Source: Tetrahymena elliotti 4EA
Lineage: Eukaryota > Ciliophora > Oligohymenophorea > Hymenostomatida > Tetrahymenidae
NCBI GenBank assembly: GCA_000231825.2
Contig: JH720316.1
Location: forward strand, 926,267-990,266
Reading direction: 5' to 3'
DNA: 64,000 bases
This document shows positions 1-13,709 of the stretch, piece by piece; position 1 is the first letter of the stretch; the number at the start of each line of letters is the position of its first letter. The notes below the pieces were generated by a model. It worked only from the letters and a program-made list of their open reading frames with translations, ran no database searches and was not told the DNA's origin. Both the position numbers and the translations under genes were made by a program.

Positions 1-1637
1 ATGAAAATAAATAAATAAATTTAATAATTTAAATTTAATCAAGTAATGTACATATTAAAAAACGTAAGTATTTTAGTCTAAATTGAAAATGAGATTTGCA
101 CAAATGATAGCTGATTAGTAAGTATTATTGTATACATCGGCTTTTATTACAATTAATCTAGTTTCATTGTTGTATTCAAAACAGTCTAATATCTAAATAT
201 TTTTATCTGCATACTCTACTGTATAAATAAAAGTTGTGTTATTCCAATCAATAAACCAAATTGAATTATTAGCATCTACAATAACAGTTTTGTGAATGCT
301 TTTTAAATCAAAGACTTAAAATATTTTTGGATTTACTTATTCAAGATAAAGCTATTCTAAAAGACTTTCAGTCAAAATATCTTTTTAAATTAAATCAATT
401 GTTTATAAACTGGCTTACAAATCTAAATTCAATAGAATAATAGTTTAGCATCCAAGTTAGTTAACCATGGGTATTGGTGGTGGGAGAGGTGGTAAAGGAG
501 GGAGTGGTTCATCAGGAGGAGCAGATTATGTTGAGTTTGTTGGCTATTCTGGATCTATAAGAGGAAGAGTAGATGGATTATCAGGTAGAGTTGGGATATT
601 GGGAGGAGGTGGTGGTATATTGAATAGATAAGGATAGAATATTAAGGATTTTTTTTATGAAATATCAAAAACTAGAACATTTTAAGTTAATAAATTGATA
701 GTATTTAAATTTAAATTATAGTAGCAATAAATATATGTATCTGAGAAGGTAAAAAGATCACAATTTGCAGTTTGATATACAAAAGAAATGTCAGGATTCT
801 CTAAATCTATTTTTTGCAAGCTGAGATTACCAATTAAATAAACGAATTACTTATTTTGCTTGATTTATTAAAAGCTTGTAAGTAGATCAATTTAAATGAG
901 AGATATTATTTAAGGGTATGAATAAAACACAGCATTTGTATCACTGATTGCTATTATCTTTTTAAAAAAATAATTTAGTTTTTATTTAATTGATATTTTT
1001 GTTTACTATTTGTGATTGATCTTTTTTTTAGTAAAAGTAAATGTATTTAATTTCCTCTTGCTTTATTTTAGTTCTACTACCAAAAGTCTTCATCTTACTA
1101 AATTTTCTTAAAGCACCACAAGACCTATCTTAATGATTGGCATATTCAGGGCAATTAGTTGTACATTAATTTGTTTTTTAATTATAAAGTAAAAAATCAT
1201 TAAATAAACATTCTTGTTTCTGACAGCTTAACTTATCTTCACTTAATATCCATCCTTCTAAACATTATTTACATTATTGACCCTCATTTTCACATATACT
1301 GCAGTTTAATATTTAGCAGTCTAAACAATCCTAGAAGAATTCTTATTATAAGCCACCGAATTAACATTATGATATGCAACTATTAATTTTATGATCCTTT
1401 TTATAAGATATTGTTCAACTTTATTTCACAAAACAAATCAATTTTTTTTACATAATAGAATGAAGGTTCACAGAATTCACATGTTTATTCATCTTCACAT
1501 TTATTGCAATTAGATGGACAAGAGCTACAACTTTACAAACCTAGATCGAAGTACTTGCTTTGTTTTTAGCATTCTAGTAAAACTTAGCAAATAGATTGGT
1601 AAAGAGATAGCACCAATACAAAGTATTTTAATTTCAT
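1..1637 (-). CDS. Giant Cys-rich surface protein A, 5' part (3' end beyond window)
   Basis: The start codon is at 1637 and reading goes toward position 1, where the gene is cut. The protein opens with a signal peptide (MKLKYFVLVLSLYQSIC), then a Cys-rich head with CxxC spacing (for example CSSCPSNCNKCEDE), then a non-Cys region with beta-strand-rich text such as IWFIDWNNTTFIYTVEY that I read as propeller-like. A proline-rich linker (about 50 residues, roughly positions 474-625) interrupts this region. Two introns, 1397-1451 and 958-1006, sit at the same places as in gene B. The whole is clearly paralogous to gene B, for example both carry QCTTNCPE after the Cys head. Function is not recognised; a secreted or surface-anchored receptor or adhesin is inferred from architecture only. 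A tRNA-Gly lies 170 bp upstream of the start, as with gene B. Confidence 0.8.
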
Positions 1638-1806
1638 ACTTTTCTAATTTTTAATACCTTTTTATTTACTTTAAAGTTATTCCTTTAATAAACTTTTTGT
1701 TTATATTATTATTTACATCTATGTCACAGAACAAAAAAACAATATCTAAAAATATAATTATTTACTGAATTATGAGTTGCTTTTACATTTTAGCTTTGGC
1801 AAAAAA

Positions 1807-1877
1807 TGCACCGACCGGGAATCGAACCCGGGTCAAAGCGATGGCAACGCTCTATTCTACCACTAAACCATCGGTGC
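1807..1877 (-). tRNA. tRNA-Gly (GCC), copy 1
   Basis: The minus strand folds into a full cloverleaf of 71 nt including discriminator A: acceptor GCACCGA/TCGGTGC, D arm GTTT-AGTGGTA-GAAT, anticodon stem GAGCG/CGCTT with loop TTGCCAT (anticodon GCC), and T arm CCGGG-TTCGATT-CCCGG. No CCA is encoded, as expected in eukaryotes. A T6 run directly downstream on the minus strand is a pol III terminator. The internal B box is GGTTCGATTCC. A short leader reading ACCGAAA just upstream of the mature 5' end recurs at most copies. It lies 170 bp upstream of gene A. Confidence 0.97.
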
Positions 1878-2507
1878 TTTCGGTGATAGTTTTTAATATG
1901 TATTTAAGATTATTTTGATTCATTTTTTAACATTTTTGAAATTTCTTACATGATACTTTTGGTTTAGTAGAAGGTTAATATTTTTTTTGTTTCAAATTTT
2001 GTGAAAATTGCATTCTTTAACTATTTAAGATAAAATTAGTTGAATCAAATATTTTTTTTACTTTTAATAACACAGTCGCAAAATAATAGCTTTCAAGAAT
2101 GTGTTGATGAATGGATTAAAAAAATAAATGAAACTAAATTGAATAATTTTTTATTTAATTCACTTTTATATTTTTTCTATTCAGACATTTAAAAAAAATA
2201 AATTTTTTTGATAATTGAAAACTAAAAATAATTAAAAAATTTTTAAAGTGAGATTTTAAATTGCTGTATAAAAAAATTTTCTTTTATCAAAGGAAAAATT
2301 TACAATTTTATTATTTTATCACTTTTGTATCTTTTCTTGTCACATTTTGAAAATGCTTTTTAATAAAGAAAACAATTTTATTTGGATTTTTTACTAAAAA
2401 TGATAAAAGAATAATATTTTAAATAAATATTTTATACAAAAAATAGATGATAAATACATTTAGATAATATACATACATACAATATGTTCCTATTTTTATT
2501 TTATTTG
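1878..2507. other. AT-rich spacer between tRNA-Gly 1 and gene B 3' end
   Basis: This stretch holds runs of A and T and no frame that I can link to a protein. It should contain the 3' untranslated region of gene B at its upper end and the upstream region of the tRNA at its lower end. I see no repeat or RNA gene in it. Confidence 0.6.
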
Positions 2508-5500
2508 TCAAACATGTTTAAATAAACCTTTGGATGCAAATTCTTATCTTTCTATGTAACTTTACAAACTCTATGAATTATATTTAAATAATAAGCTTGA
2601 TAAAATAATAAAAATAAATTACATGAGGTGTATCTAAGCTTAGCCTTCTTTAAAAACTTTGAAATTATATTAACTGTACTGACACTGGTGTAGGCTAATT
2701 TTGTTTGATAAAAGCAAATTAATTTTTAACTGAATAAATAAAAGTGATTTACTTTTTCTAAGATAGCAGATGAATTAAATAGGATATTTGAAGATACATA
2801 TTAGTCATTTTTCATTGTATTTTAGATTATAGGATTTAGATTTTTATTTACATATTCTGATTGCAACTATTTAGTTTATGTTTTGACTAGTTAAAAGTTG
2901 TTGCTTGTAAAAATGTTTTATCTGAAAGAAATGATAACTTTTTTCCACAACTAATGAACTCTAAGCATCTTTGTTTTTCTAAAGTTTAAGAATTAGAAAA
3001 AATTTGGGTACTTATTCTTTATTTTTAAGAGGAATCTTTTAAAATTATTTTGGCAAGAGTTTTCTTCATCTATTTAAATAATAATTTATCCTGTAAAAAT
3101 AAAGAAAGCTATTTTTATTGTAGTTATGTTAATGAATGCTATGAGAATAAACGCAAATTTCTTATATATTTATAGCTATGATGTATCACTAATCATAATT
3201 AGGAGCAAAGCATAAGAATATAAAAGATTATAGACCAACTATTTTTCTGTTTCAAATTATTATACATTTTTATGAGGTTGGTTCTGAGTTAAAAGAAAAA
3301 AGTAAAGAATGGTTGTTATGAGGATAATAGATATCTAAATATATAGGTTAATATTTAAATTGATAACAACCATCAGAATAAGCTTGTGAAAGAATTTTAA
3401 GATTTCCCAATACATAAATTTCGTTTTATACCCGTCATACAAAATTCCATAGGTCAATAAATTTTGAATTTTATGGCTTTTTATGTTTTTATGGTTGTCA
3501 AGCTTTTAAAGTGATCTTAACTTAAGAAACAATACCAAAGGTATGAAAAAGCACCAAATGATAATCAATGGAAATGTTATTGTTAAGGTATAAAGGATAT
3601 GATAGTAAGTATTACACTGTTAGCTGTAATCAGAAATTAAGTAGGAATTATCTCCTATCTGTATGCAAAAAATTCCCTAAATTAGCATTTTAGACTATTA
3701 AAAAAATAATTTAATACTTTATCGTTAATAATAGAAATCTTTTTTAATAATTAATAAAATAATTTACTATGGAAGGCTAATAGAATATATAGATAAAAAT
3801 GAATGTCATTTTTGCTGTCTTAGGAATTTAAGAAATAGCCATTTTTTAATCTTTATACTACTTCAAAGCTACTAATAAGAGAGAAAGATTTATTAAGAGG
3901 TAAATTGAAACCATACTTACTATTTGAGTAACAATTCTATTTAGCCATACAGGATATTTATTAGTCATTTTTGCTAAGCAGTCAAATGATGTGATAGTTA
4001 GTTATATAGGATCTCCAAATATATTAAGAGAGACATCAAAAAAACTAGGTATAGAGATATTAAACGAGAGCATGAAAGATAGAATTTATAAGTAGTTAAT
4101 AAAAATCTTAAACCAAAGAGAAAAATCTTATCCTTTAGAGCTAGATTTACTAGTTATCAATAGGTCTATTTTCTTAAATATTATCAGCATTTACATTAAT
4201 ATCTTACTTTTTATCATATTATGATGGCTGTAAGCTATATACAAAAAGTATAATGCAAAATAAAGACTAAAATACAAGTATTATTCAATCCATTAACTAC
4301 AAACGTAACAATTTGATTGCTTTAATCCATACTATTTCTCCCATACTTCCCCTTTACTATCACAACTATTACAAAGAGGCCCAACAAATCCTTCCAAGCA
4401 TCCAAATTTATTTTATGGATTATCTACTGAGCAGCTATCTAGTAGGCATTTATATATTTTATCTGTTTATTCATTTTCTCTCCAATACCCATTTCGCAGT
4501 ATTATTTAGCTACCCATACAAAAATTTGCTTCTGATGGACAAGAAGTACACTGTAAATTGTTGATATCTTTTTACATATCTGGAATTTTAAGAGAATACC
4601 TACCCGAAACACATTAATTGCATCTAAATTGAAATATAAAAAATATGTTAATTCATTTAAATTTGAAATAAATTTACTAAATAAATTCATCTTTTTCAGA
4701 AATAGTTTCTCCTTGTATGCAGTCTCTGAATTATAATTCTAGAGGTAAATAGAGTTGCTTATCTTAATCAATTTAATTCGATGTAATGTAAATATTTTAT
4801 TTTTATGATCCCTTGTAAATTGATTAGAAATTCAATTCAAAAAAACCAGTAGTTTCATTTAGCTAAGCATTAGCACCCTATTAAATAATAATTTCGCTAT
4901 TATTCTGGTAATAGAGTTACAAATAAAATTGGCTTTTAGCTGAATTTTAATTTGATTAGATCTTAAAATTAAAGGGATTTCTTTCTTCATCAAAAAAATT
5001 TAAATAGATTGTTTTATCCAAATAATTTCCACTGGATATGTTGTGAATAATGTACTTATCCGTTATTTAAAGCTTTTCCATTTTGGGTATTTCTGATATA
5101 CCAATCCAAAAAGGAATTGATCCAATATTTTAACCATAAAAAGAAGCTATATTATATTAAATTATAATTTTATTAAAAGAGAAAATTGTTCAAATCAAAT
5201 AACATTAAAGTACTTTTTAAGAATTTTATATATTATTGAATTAAAATATTTAAATTAATTTTACCTTCATTTTTTAAAAAGAAAACTTGATTGATTAAAA
5301 GAGTAGATTTTTAAAATAAATCAGAGTTTGTAGCTTGATAATAGATAGATCCTCCTATTTTAGCTTAGTTTAATGTGAAGTTAGTTTTCTATAAGCTAAG
5401 TATTTATGAAGATTCAAAATAGAGAGCACCTCCTTTCTGCCCTTAAGCTGTATTTTTTAAAAAATAGCTTTCAGTTATGTTTATTCCTGTTTGATAGAGG

Positions 5501-8500
5501 AAATAAATAGCACCACCAGACTCTGAAAAAGATTGATTTTCTATAAACTAAGTCTAGTATATTTCAAACGTTGCTGTTTGTTGTTTAGATTAAGATGAAT
5601 ATATAGCCCCGCCATATTCTTGAACTTTACAATTTTTAAATAGAGATTGTTATAATTTTACAACTTTAGTATTTAAAAATGTTATTGCACCCCCTTTAAG
5701 CTATAGTTATTGCGTTTACGAGTTTTATGTTTTTGATTTCATACTAGCTAAATTGATGAAATTACTTTTTATAATCTAAATATTATCTCCTTGTAAAACA
5801 TTTAGGGCACTTGGATCTCCTGCAGAATGAATATCTGTAAAATTTGTATTATTAATAATTAACTAACCTTATTATAACTCTATAGTACTTCCACTAAGTA
5901 AATTTATATTTTTAAATGTCGAGTCAGATATTATGACTTAACCTAAAGGACTTAATAATAACAGAGAATTTTGATTTGTTACCTCATACATATTGATATT
6001 TTATAAAGCAGCCTAAATAGAGGTAATTTAAAGCATTTGATCTTAATTAGCTGAAAAATGGAAATTTTTAACTTCTAAGTCAATTATTTAGATATTATTA
6101 AAAAAATACATCTGAATCGAATCTACAGAGTAATGATTAGCATATATTAGGCATATGTCTTAAATATCATCAAAATAGCTATCTTAGATCTCAACATTCT
6201 AGCATCCTTAGATATTAAATATTATGTTTGAAGGTATGTTGTTAGTTGACTAAAGCTATTCTAAATTTAAATTTCTTTTATTAGCTGGAGTAGGCTAATA
6301 TTTGACTTAATTAGCTTTTATTCCATTGATTTGAATGCTTTTTTATTAAACAGCCAAAAATATATTACCTTTATTTATAGTGATTTTGCTAAGATTTAAA
6401 TGATTAATTGAGATATTTTAGCATTCCAAAAATTTAAATAAATCTCCAGATATTTTTAAGTTAAGCAAATTTAGGTTATTAATATTTATATTTTCAACTT
6501 GCTAAAATAAAAACAAAATTTGATGTTGGCTTTCAAAATTTTTTATTGTTAAGTTATTGATATAAATAGTATTCACATTTTTTATGATAAAGAATTACTT
6601 ATTTGTTATATTTGAAGGTTGAGCATCAATAGTAAGCTTATCAAATATCAAAATATTTGTATTTGCAATTTAAAGAGATGTATTACTTAGGAATAAAAAC
6701 TCAGTATCATAAAAAATTAATTATTATAAATTATTATTTGGATTCAGATCTATTAAAGTATCTTTTTTTGAATATACATAGAGTATCATAGATTCAAAAT
6801 TTATTTAGTAGAATTATGGAAGAATTATGCTGTTATTTGAAAGATATGCAATTCCTTTTTTCTATGTTTAGGATTATTATTTTTCAAAATTATATTCAAC
6901 TATTGAGTTTTTAGTAAAAATCTCATAAAATATTTATATATTTATTAAATCAGAATAATCAGTGTCCATTTAAATTTTATATTTTGATAATTATAAATTC
7001 TAATATTTTACTCTATTTTAAAGATCCTAATGCTGTTTATATAAAATTAAAAAATTTTAAGTATTAAATTAACTCCTATATAAAATTCAATTAAAAATCA
7101 TTTAGTGGGGATTCATTAATAGAATTAATTTTAAAAATTTAGTTTTTTTTAGTTGTGATCATGTAAATAAATAAATAATTTGAAATATTTAAAAATAGAA
7201 AGTTAGATCCCCCATTAGAAAATTAATATAAAAAATTTTTACTTAATTTAGGTTATTGTAAAGGCTTGAAGTCTAGAAATAAGTAATGAGCATCTACTAG
7301 GTTAGGATATTATTAGACTATACTTAATAAGCAATGTTAAATAGACTCTAACTAGAAAAGCATTTAAAAATGATTTATTATAGATTTAATTTTTACTAAT
7401 CAGAGTAAATTAAGTCTACAAAGTAAATTTGAGGATTATTGAGATTTTAATATGATTCAAGCAAAAAAGTTTTTTCTTAATTTAACTATATTATATGAAT
7501 ATCATTTTAAAGTGTTACTAAGAATATGTTTTGGACTACATATGAAATATCTTTTATGTTGGAAAAAATAAACTAATCAACTTTGTAATAGTTTATAAAA
7601 TTTAAAGTTCCTTTCTAAAAAACGCTCACCTAATAACTACAAATTACATATAAATAATTTTAATCACTCTTAAGCACCAAATTACTTGAGCATGAAATAG
7701 GTAAGTATCCAACCAAAGTTTTAGAATCTATAAAATATACTGAAATATTTAAGTCTGTTGCTATAACAATATAACTATATTTTTGAAATGGTAATACGAT
7801 AAAATCAAGAATTATTTCATCTTAATAAGCGAAATTATTTATCTACTGAATGTTCTTAACACCTTGAACAGAATCTAATTTTAAGATTACCATTTATTTA
7901 TTTTAAGTTAAAATTGAAATATATTCTTCATTCATTTAGATCTAATTTATTTTAAAAACATTTTAAAAAATAACATTTTAGTATATAAAATTTACTTTGT
8001 TCAATTATTATTGCACTTAAATAAAAGGGGAAATTTCTTTTGTTTCAGAATTTAAAATTGCAAGATTTCCAAGAATATCAAAAAGAGCCAAAATATTATT
8101 ACTTAAAACATAAAAGTGGGTTACCTAAAACTAAAGAATATCTTCTTTTACAATAACTTCAAATTCTTCTGTAATTTTATTAAATTTTTTCAGCTTATTA
8201 CTGTCTTCATAGCAAAATATACTGGAATCAAAACTAGAAATAAATTTACAGTTCACTGATTACTAAATGCTTTTAGTTTGTTTTTTATTAATATAATCAT
8301 AAATAATAAACTCTTAACCTGAGATTATGACGAGAATTTTATTTAAACTTATATTGAATAGTTAAATGTCATACATGGTTGCAAACTTAGAACCTTAAAC
8401 TCTATATTAATTTACTATTTAATAATTATCACTTTTGTGAACATTAATTTATCTAGAATTATAATTAAAAAATAGAATCAACTACTAATTCTCAAAATAC

Positions 8501-11500
8501 AAAAAATTGCTATTATAGTTATTCAAATAGTTATTATGATGACTTTCAAAGAGAGAAGTCCAAAGATCTAATAACAAAAAAGCATTATTTTATTAAATTA
8601 TCAAAGAATTTGATTAATCAAAATACCAAACCCTACCTTCGACATTATAATTATCATAATCAAAACTTCCTAAATACTAAAGAGAAGAGTATTAAAATAC
8701 ATTTAATCTATCTTAAGACAATATTAAAATTAGATCTAGTTTATTCTCTACAATAATATATATTGGTAATTATCTTAGTGCTTATTATTTAAATTATATT
8801 CCATAAAGAGCAGAATTTTATATTTGGCAATTTGCATAATCAACCATACTTAGTGTATTCTAATTAACTGTAACAAATTTCTATTTATAAAATATACTTT
8901 AATAATTTGAAAGAAGTAATTATTTTTTATTTTGAAGTTAGATGAATTTCTTATTTTATATTATTTATTTAATTGTTTTTATGTGAAAAATTTTGAATAA
9001 ATAAATAGATTTATGATTGAGGTAAGTAATATTAATTTAAATTTGAATGTAAAATAATTAAAAATTTACAGAATCTGAAACCACATGCAAATTTTCTTAG
9101 CTACTTAAGAATGTAAACTGACATTTCTAAGTAGTATCTTGGTCATAAATTGTTAATATATTTTTTCCTTAGCCTGTTTAAGTATCCTAACTTTAATAAA
9201 GCTAAATAATTTATTTATTTTAGTTATTATAGTAAGTATAATTCGGGTTGTGATTTAAAAAGAATTAGTTAGAATAAACTTAGTATTTTAATATTTTATA
9301 TTACCCATTTTCCAAGATTTGAATTAAATTATAAGATGATTTTAAAAATATTATTATAATATCATCTTATTATATTATTTTATAGTTATTAACTGAGTTA
9401 TAATATGCTATATCTTAAAATTATATTTTACTAATATTTCCTGTTTAATAATTATATAAGTATGATATTTATGAATTTTCTGTTTTCATTGAAATTATGA
9501 TACTATTTTTAGATTAGATCACAGCTTCACAGCTCAGAGTATACTTACTATCAATTAAAAATAAATTCATTTTTTAAACCTTATAATCTTATCTTCTATA
9601 AAATAGTATTTAGCTTTTCTTATCACAGGATATAAATACATCTATCTCAGGTATGTAACTTACTTAAGTTTAATCAACAAATGTATACTTAGTTTTAAAT
9701 GAAAGGTCTACTACAATATATTAATTTTCTCCAACATTTGCTAAAATTTCTCTATTGCTAATCAATTATTTTATATTAATGCTTATCAAATCAACAGGGA
9801 TACCTATATAATAATAAAAATTTGGCATAAATATTTTTACAAAACATAAATAAATTCTTACTAATTAATTTTTATTCGTTTGTGGAAAAATCTATGAACT
9901 CAATTTATTATTAATTTACAATAAGAATTTTTGATTATAACTAAAAGACCTTGGAATCAAGTAAACTACTTTATAAGTTAAGTTTCTAATATTTTGAACC
10001 TAGTAAGTTTTTATTTATTATGCTCATTTACTGGAATAAAATGATTGAGTTGTCATTTACTATTGAATATTTATCTTCTGTAGAAGCTTTTAACAAAATC
10101 TATTCTAGTTACTGATTGATGACATTAAACATAAATAGTTGCTATTTATATTAAAAATATTCTTAATCTATTGTAAGATTTTATTTTTTAATGCTAAAAT
10201 TTTATAAATCCGTAAAATAACAAACAACATTTGAAAATAGAAATTTACCTTTTGAATGTCTTAAATCACCAGGTAGGTTTTTCCTTAAATTTACAGTAGA
10301 TTTTTATTTAGAATAAGGACAGAGAAAGGTATTTATAAATTAGAACTTGCAAGGTCTAAAAAATTGTATATTTTATACTACTGCTAATAAGAAGCAATGA
10401 AATAATTATCATTTGAAGCTGTTACTTATGTTTATTCTATCTTTGTAAATGACTAAGTTTATAAATCAAAAATCTATAAATTATTATTTCCAACTACTGC
10501 ACTCGTTTTTAGTAGCATTTTTAGATATTATTTGCTTATGGCCAATAAAAATACTTTTAAGCTCTGCGAACTTAAATTTGCTAAAATAAAAACTTTATTA
10601 GCCTTTAATTATCTACTATACAAAACGAAGCTATTTAATTTAGAACATTTTAAAGAAATAACTGTAAATTCATTATTTACTGCCATATAAGAACCAGTGT
10701 TGTAAAAATTATCTTTCAAAGTCAAAATAGAAGTTGCTAGACTATATTCAAAAACAACTAAATAATGTTCCTAAGTATAAAAATAAATATTATTATCAAC
10801 AACTTAAACTAATAAATCTCTATCTCGGTTTTAATCACTGATAGTAGCTTCAATCTTAAAAATATCTATTTTTTATTATGAAATACAGAACAGTAAGGAT
10901 TAGCCCTCGTAATGAACAGCTAAATAGATCACTGATGTGCTTATTTCCTTCAATAAATTAATATATAAACTAGAACTCTAAATTTCGTATTGATACATTT
11001 ATACTTTGTCAATATTAAAAATTAAAAAGTTGTAATTCTCTTAAATCTTATAAGTCATTACAACATATTAAGAACATATTTCAGAACTTATTATCTACAC
11101 CTTTAAATTCTTTTCAAAGACCTATTTTTATCCTTATGACTATTAAATTCTAAAGCCTGTTTTAAAAATTATTGCCATTAAATTTCTCTCTGTAGAGTAA
11201 AGTACATTCTAGATACCACCCATATAATATGCATCATTATAATCTACAAAGCTGCTATAAATTAGATTATTGTATATAAGCTATTATTTAAATTCTAAGC
11301 AACACCAAAGTTAGTTTTTGTTGGAAATTATTATTTTTTCATTTGTTAAAATTTAAATTTAATTAAGGTTAATCTATAAGTTTGCTTATTCATAAGAGTC
11401 CAATTAAAGCTAAATATTTACATTTTCATACCAAATATTAGTTAAATTAAAATTTATTTTTTTCATTTAGAGAGTATTCTCAAAAACTTGGTAAGTTAAT

Positions 11501-13425
11501 ATTTGGTTTTAATTAATGAATCTTATATGACTTAACATTTAGCTTGGCTCATTAGAAAAAGGGTAAAATACATTTTAATCCATTTAAGTAGTTTATTGAC
11601 TCATTGTTCCACTTATATTTACTATTTCATATCCTTTTTAAAAAAATATTTTTGATATAATTTAATGATTATTCATAAAATAAATAAAATTAAAATAGTT
11701 AAATAGAAACAGCATTCTTCAAAACACCCAAAATAAATGTAGAAAAAAATACCTTCGCTTGAAGACAATATAATTGTATTTTAGCTATTAAAGATCAAAA
11801 AATCAAAAATTTATGTAGTCATTTTTACAAAATGAGGCTTATCCTTTATAAGTAAGATAAAATTAATATAAATTAATTAAACTTAATAATTTACATATGA
11901 AAATACATAGCTTTATTAATCCTAATCAAAAGTTAAATTTGAACATACAATTGCAGACTAATAAACCCCATCTTTTTCAAAGGCCTTTATCATAACTATT
12001 CTGATTAATTAATCATATTCAAATGCATCTAAAATTGTAAAGTCTCTGTCAAATGTATCAGTTTAGAAAATAAAAGTAGTATTTTTCCAATCACAAAACA
12101 ATATTGAATTATCTTATTACACAATTATTGTTTTATTCATCTTTTAAAAATCAAAAACCTTTTAAATGTTAATATAAGTATTTGGAGTTAAATTCTAGAT
12201 GAGAAATTAATCATCTAAAAAATCTTTCTAATTTAAAGTTAAAGTCTATGGGGTGATATTTAAATTCGATGATACTGCCATTGTTAAGCATCCTAATGAG
12301 TCTGCTGTAGGGGTATTTGAAGCTGTAAGTATATTAGACATTTAAAGTGGATTAGCTAATGGAGAAGGGGGTTGTGGGTCTAAACTAAAAGGAATAAGAG
12401 GTTGAGCAAATTAATATGGATTGAAATCTATAAATTTAATTTCCTAGGTCTTAAAAGTAATAACATTTTAATTATCTAAATAGAAAACATTTAAACTCAA
12501 ATCAATTTAACATATCACAATTGTATTTGAATATTAAAATGAGCTGCATGTAGGGTCTTAATAAATAAAAGAAATTTCAGATAACTCTAGATCTAATTTT
12601 TATACAGTCTAACTACCAAATAAATAAATATTTGATTTTATTAAAATTGCCTGCTAAATACTAGTAAGTAAATTAATTTGGATTAGTGAAATTAGCTATG
12701 GATAAGAATAAAAGATAGCTGATGTATCGCTTATGGCAATAACCTTTAATTTAAAAAATACAAGTATTTTATAGTTTTTTTGATTAAAAAAAAAATTACA
12801 ATTGAACTCAAATCTTTTTTTAAGTAATAAAAAAGATAATTAATATCATCTTGCTATATTCTTTTTCTACTCCCAAATGTTTTTATCTCACTAAATTTTC
12901 TTAAATCCTCACATTATTTATCAAATTAATTGGCAAATTCAGGGCAATTAGTTGTACACTACCCAGTCTATTGATTATAAAACAACAACTCATTGCTTAA
13001 GCATTCTTATTTTTAGCAGCTTAATCTGTCTTCAGATAAAATCCAGCCTTCAGAGCATTATTTGCATTATGTACCCTCATATTCACAAATACTACAATAT
13101 TAAACTTAGCATTATTTACATATTTATTAAAAATCTTATTGTGACCCTCCCTATTAGCAAGTAGATACACATCTAGAAGTACTTGTATCCTTTTTATAAT
13201 AGTTTGGATGATTTTCAATTTCAATTTGATGGATCTTACATAAAAATATGATGGTTAACATAATTAGCATGTAAGCTGATCATTGCATTGATTACATTAA
13301 TCTTAGCACTTACCACAACCTTATTTGTTTAAGTCAAAGTAAGAGCTTTAAATTCTACATTATTGCAGAATTTAGCAAAAAATTTTACTACAGAATAGTA
13401 TGAGTAAAGTTAATTTTATATTCAT
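2508..13425 (-). CDS. Giant multi-domain surface protein B (Cys-rich head, propeller-like body, beta-helix, multi-pass C-terminus)
   Basis: Start ATG at 13425, stop TGA at 2508-2510. Order of regions: signal peptide (MNIKLTLLILFCSKIFC); Cys-rich head (13.4-12.9 kb); long beta-rich extracellular body with repeated blade-like segments (12.8 to about 7 kb); parallel beta-helix repeats of the Pmp type near 5.3-5.7 kb, seen as NQSFSESGGAIY and KGGALYFESS; a Cys-rich neck at 4.3-4.6 kb (CTSCPSEANFCMG, GFVGPLCNSC); then a multi-pass membrane region and a cytoplasmic tail ending GLFKHV. Introns I could place include 13190-13239 and 12744-12799, plus others near 11.7, 9.8, 9.0, 5.2, 4.65, 3.7, 2.7 and 2.57 kb; several carry in-frame TGA or shift frame, and joining them restores one continuous protein of more than 3,000 residues. 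The family resembles large ciliate membrane proteins of unknown function. Two adjacent genes fused by my reading is the alternative, but frames join well across 9.0 kb and 5.2 kb. Confidence 0.8.
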
Positions 13426-13638
13426 CTTACTCCTCCCTAAAAATCTTTAAGTCTTTAAATATTATTACTAATTAATTCTTATTTTAGGTTATTAGTTCAA
13501 AACAAATTATTATATGCAAATTTGTATTTTTCTGTTTAATCAATAGTACCTACCTATTAAAATGATTAAAACAGACTAATCAAATATCTTTAAATATTAT
13601 TTTCTATGTTCTTAATTAATATTAATATTATTAAAAAA

Positions 13639-13709
13639 TGCACCGACCGGGAATCGAACCCGGGTCAAAGCGATGGCAACGCTCTATTCTACCACTAAAC
13701 CATCGGTGC
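13639..13709 (-). tRNA. tRNA-Gly (GCC), copy 2
   Basis: The mature sequence is identical to copy 1, with T6 terminator downstream. It lies 214 bp upstream of gene B's start. The 120 bp beyond the gene (13,710-13,830) resemble those beyond copy 3 (15,814-15,930), which shows that flanks were duplicated together with the tRNA. Confidence 0.97.

Noticed and set aside
3268..3285. GAGGTTGGTT resembling part of a Tetrahymena chromosome breakage sequence
   Set aside because: The full 15-base consensus is not present and the site lies in coding sequence of gene B.
4502..4690. 62-residue minus-strand open frame inside gene B
   Set aside because: It is a shadow of the real frame that encodes the Cys-rich neck of gene B.
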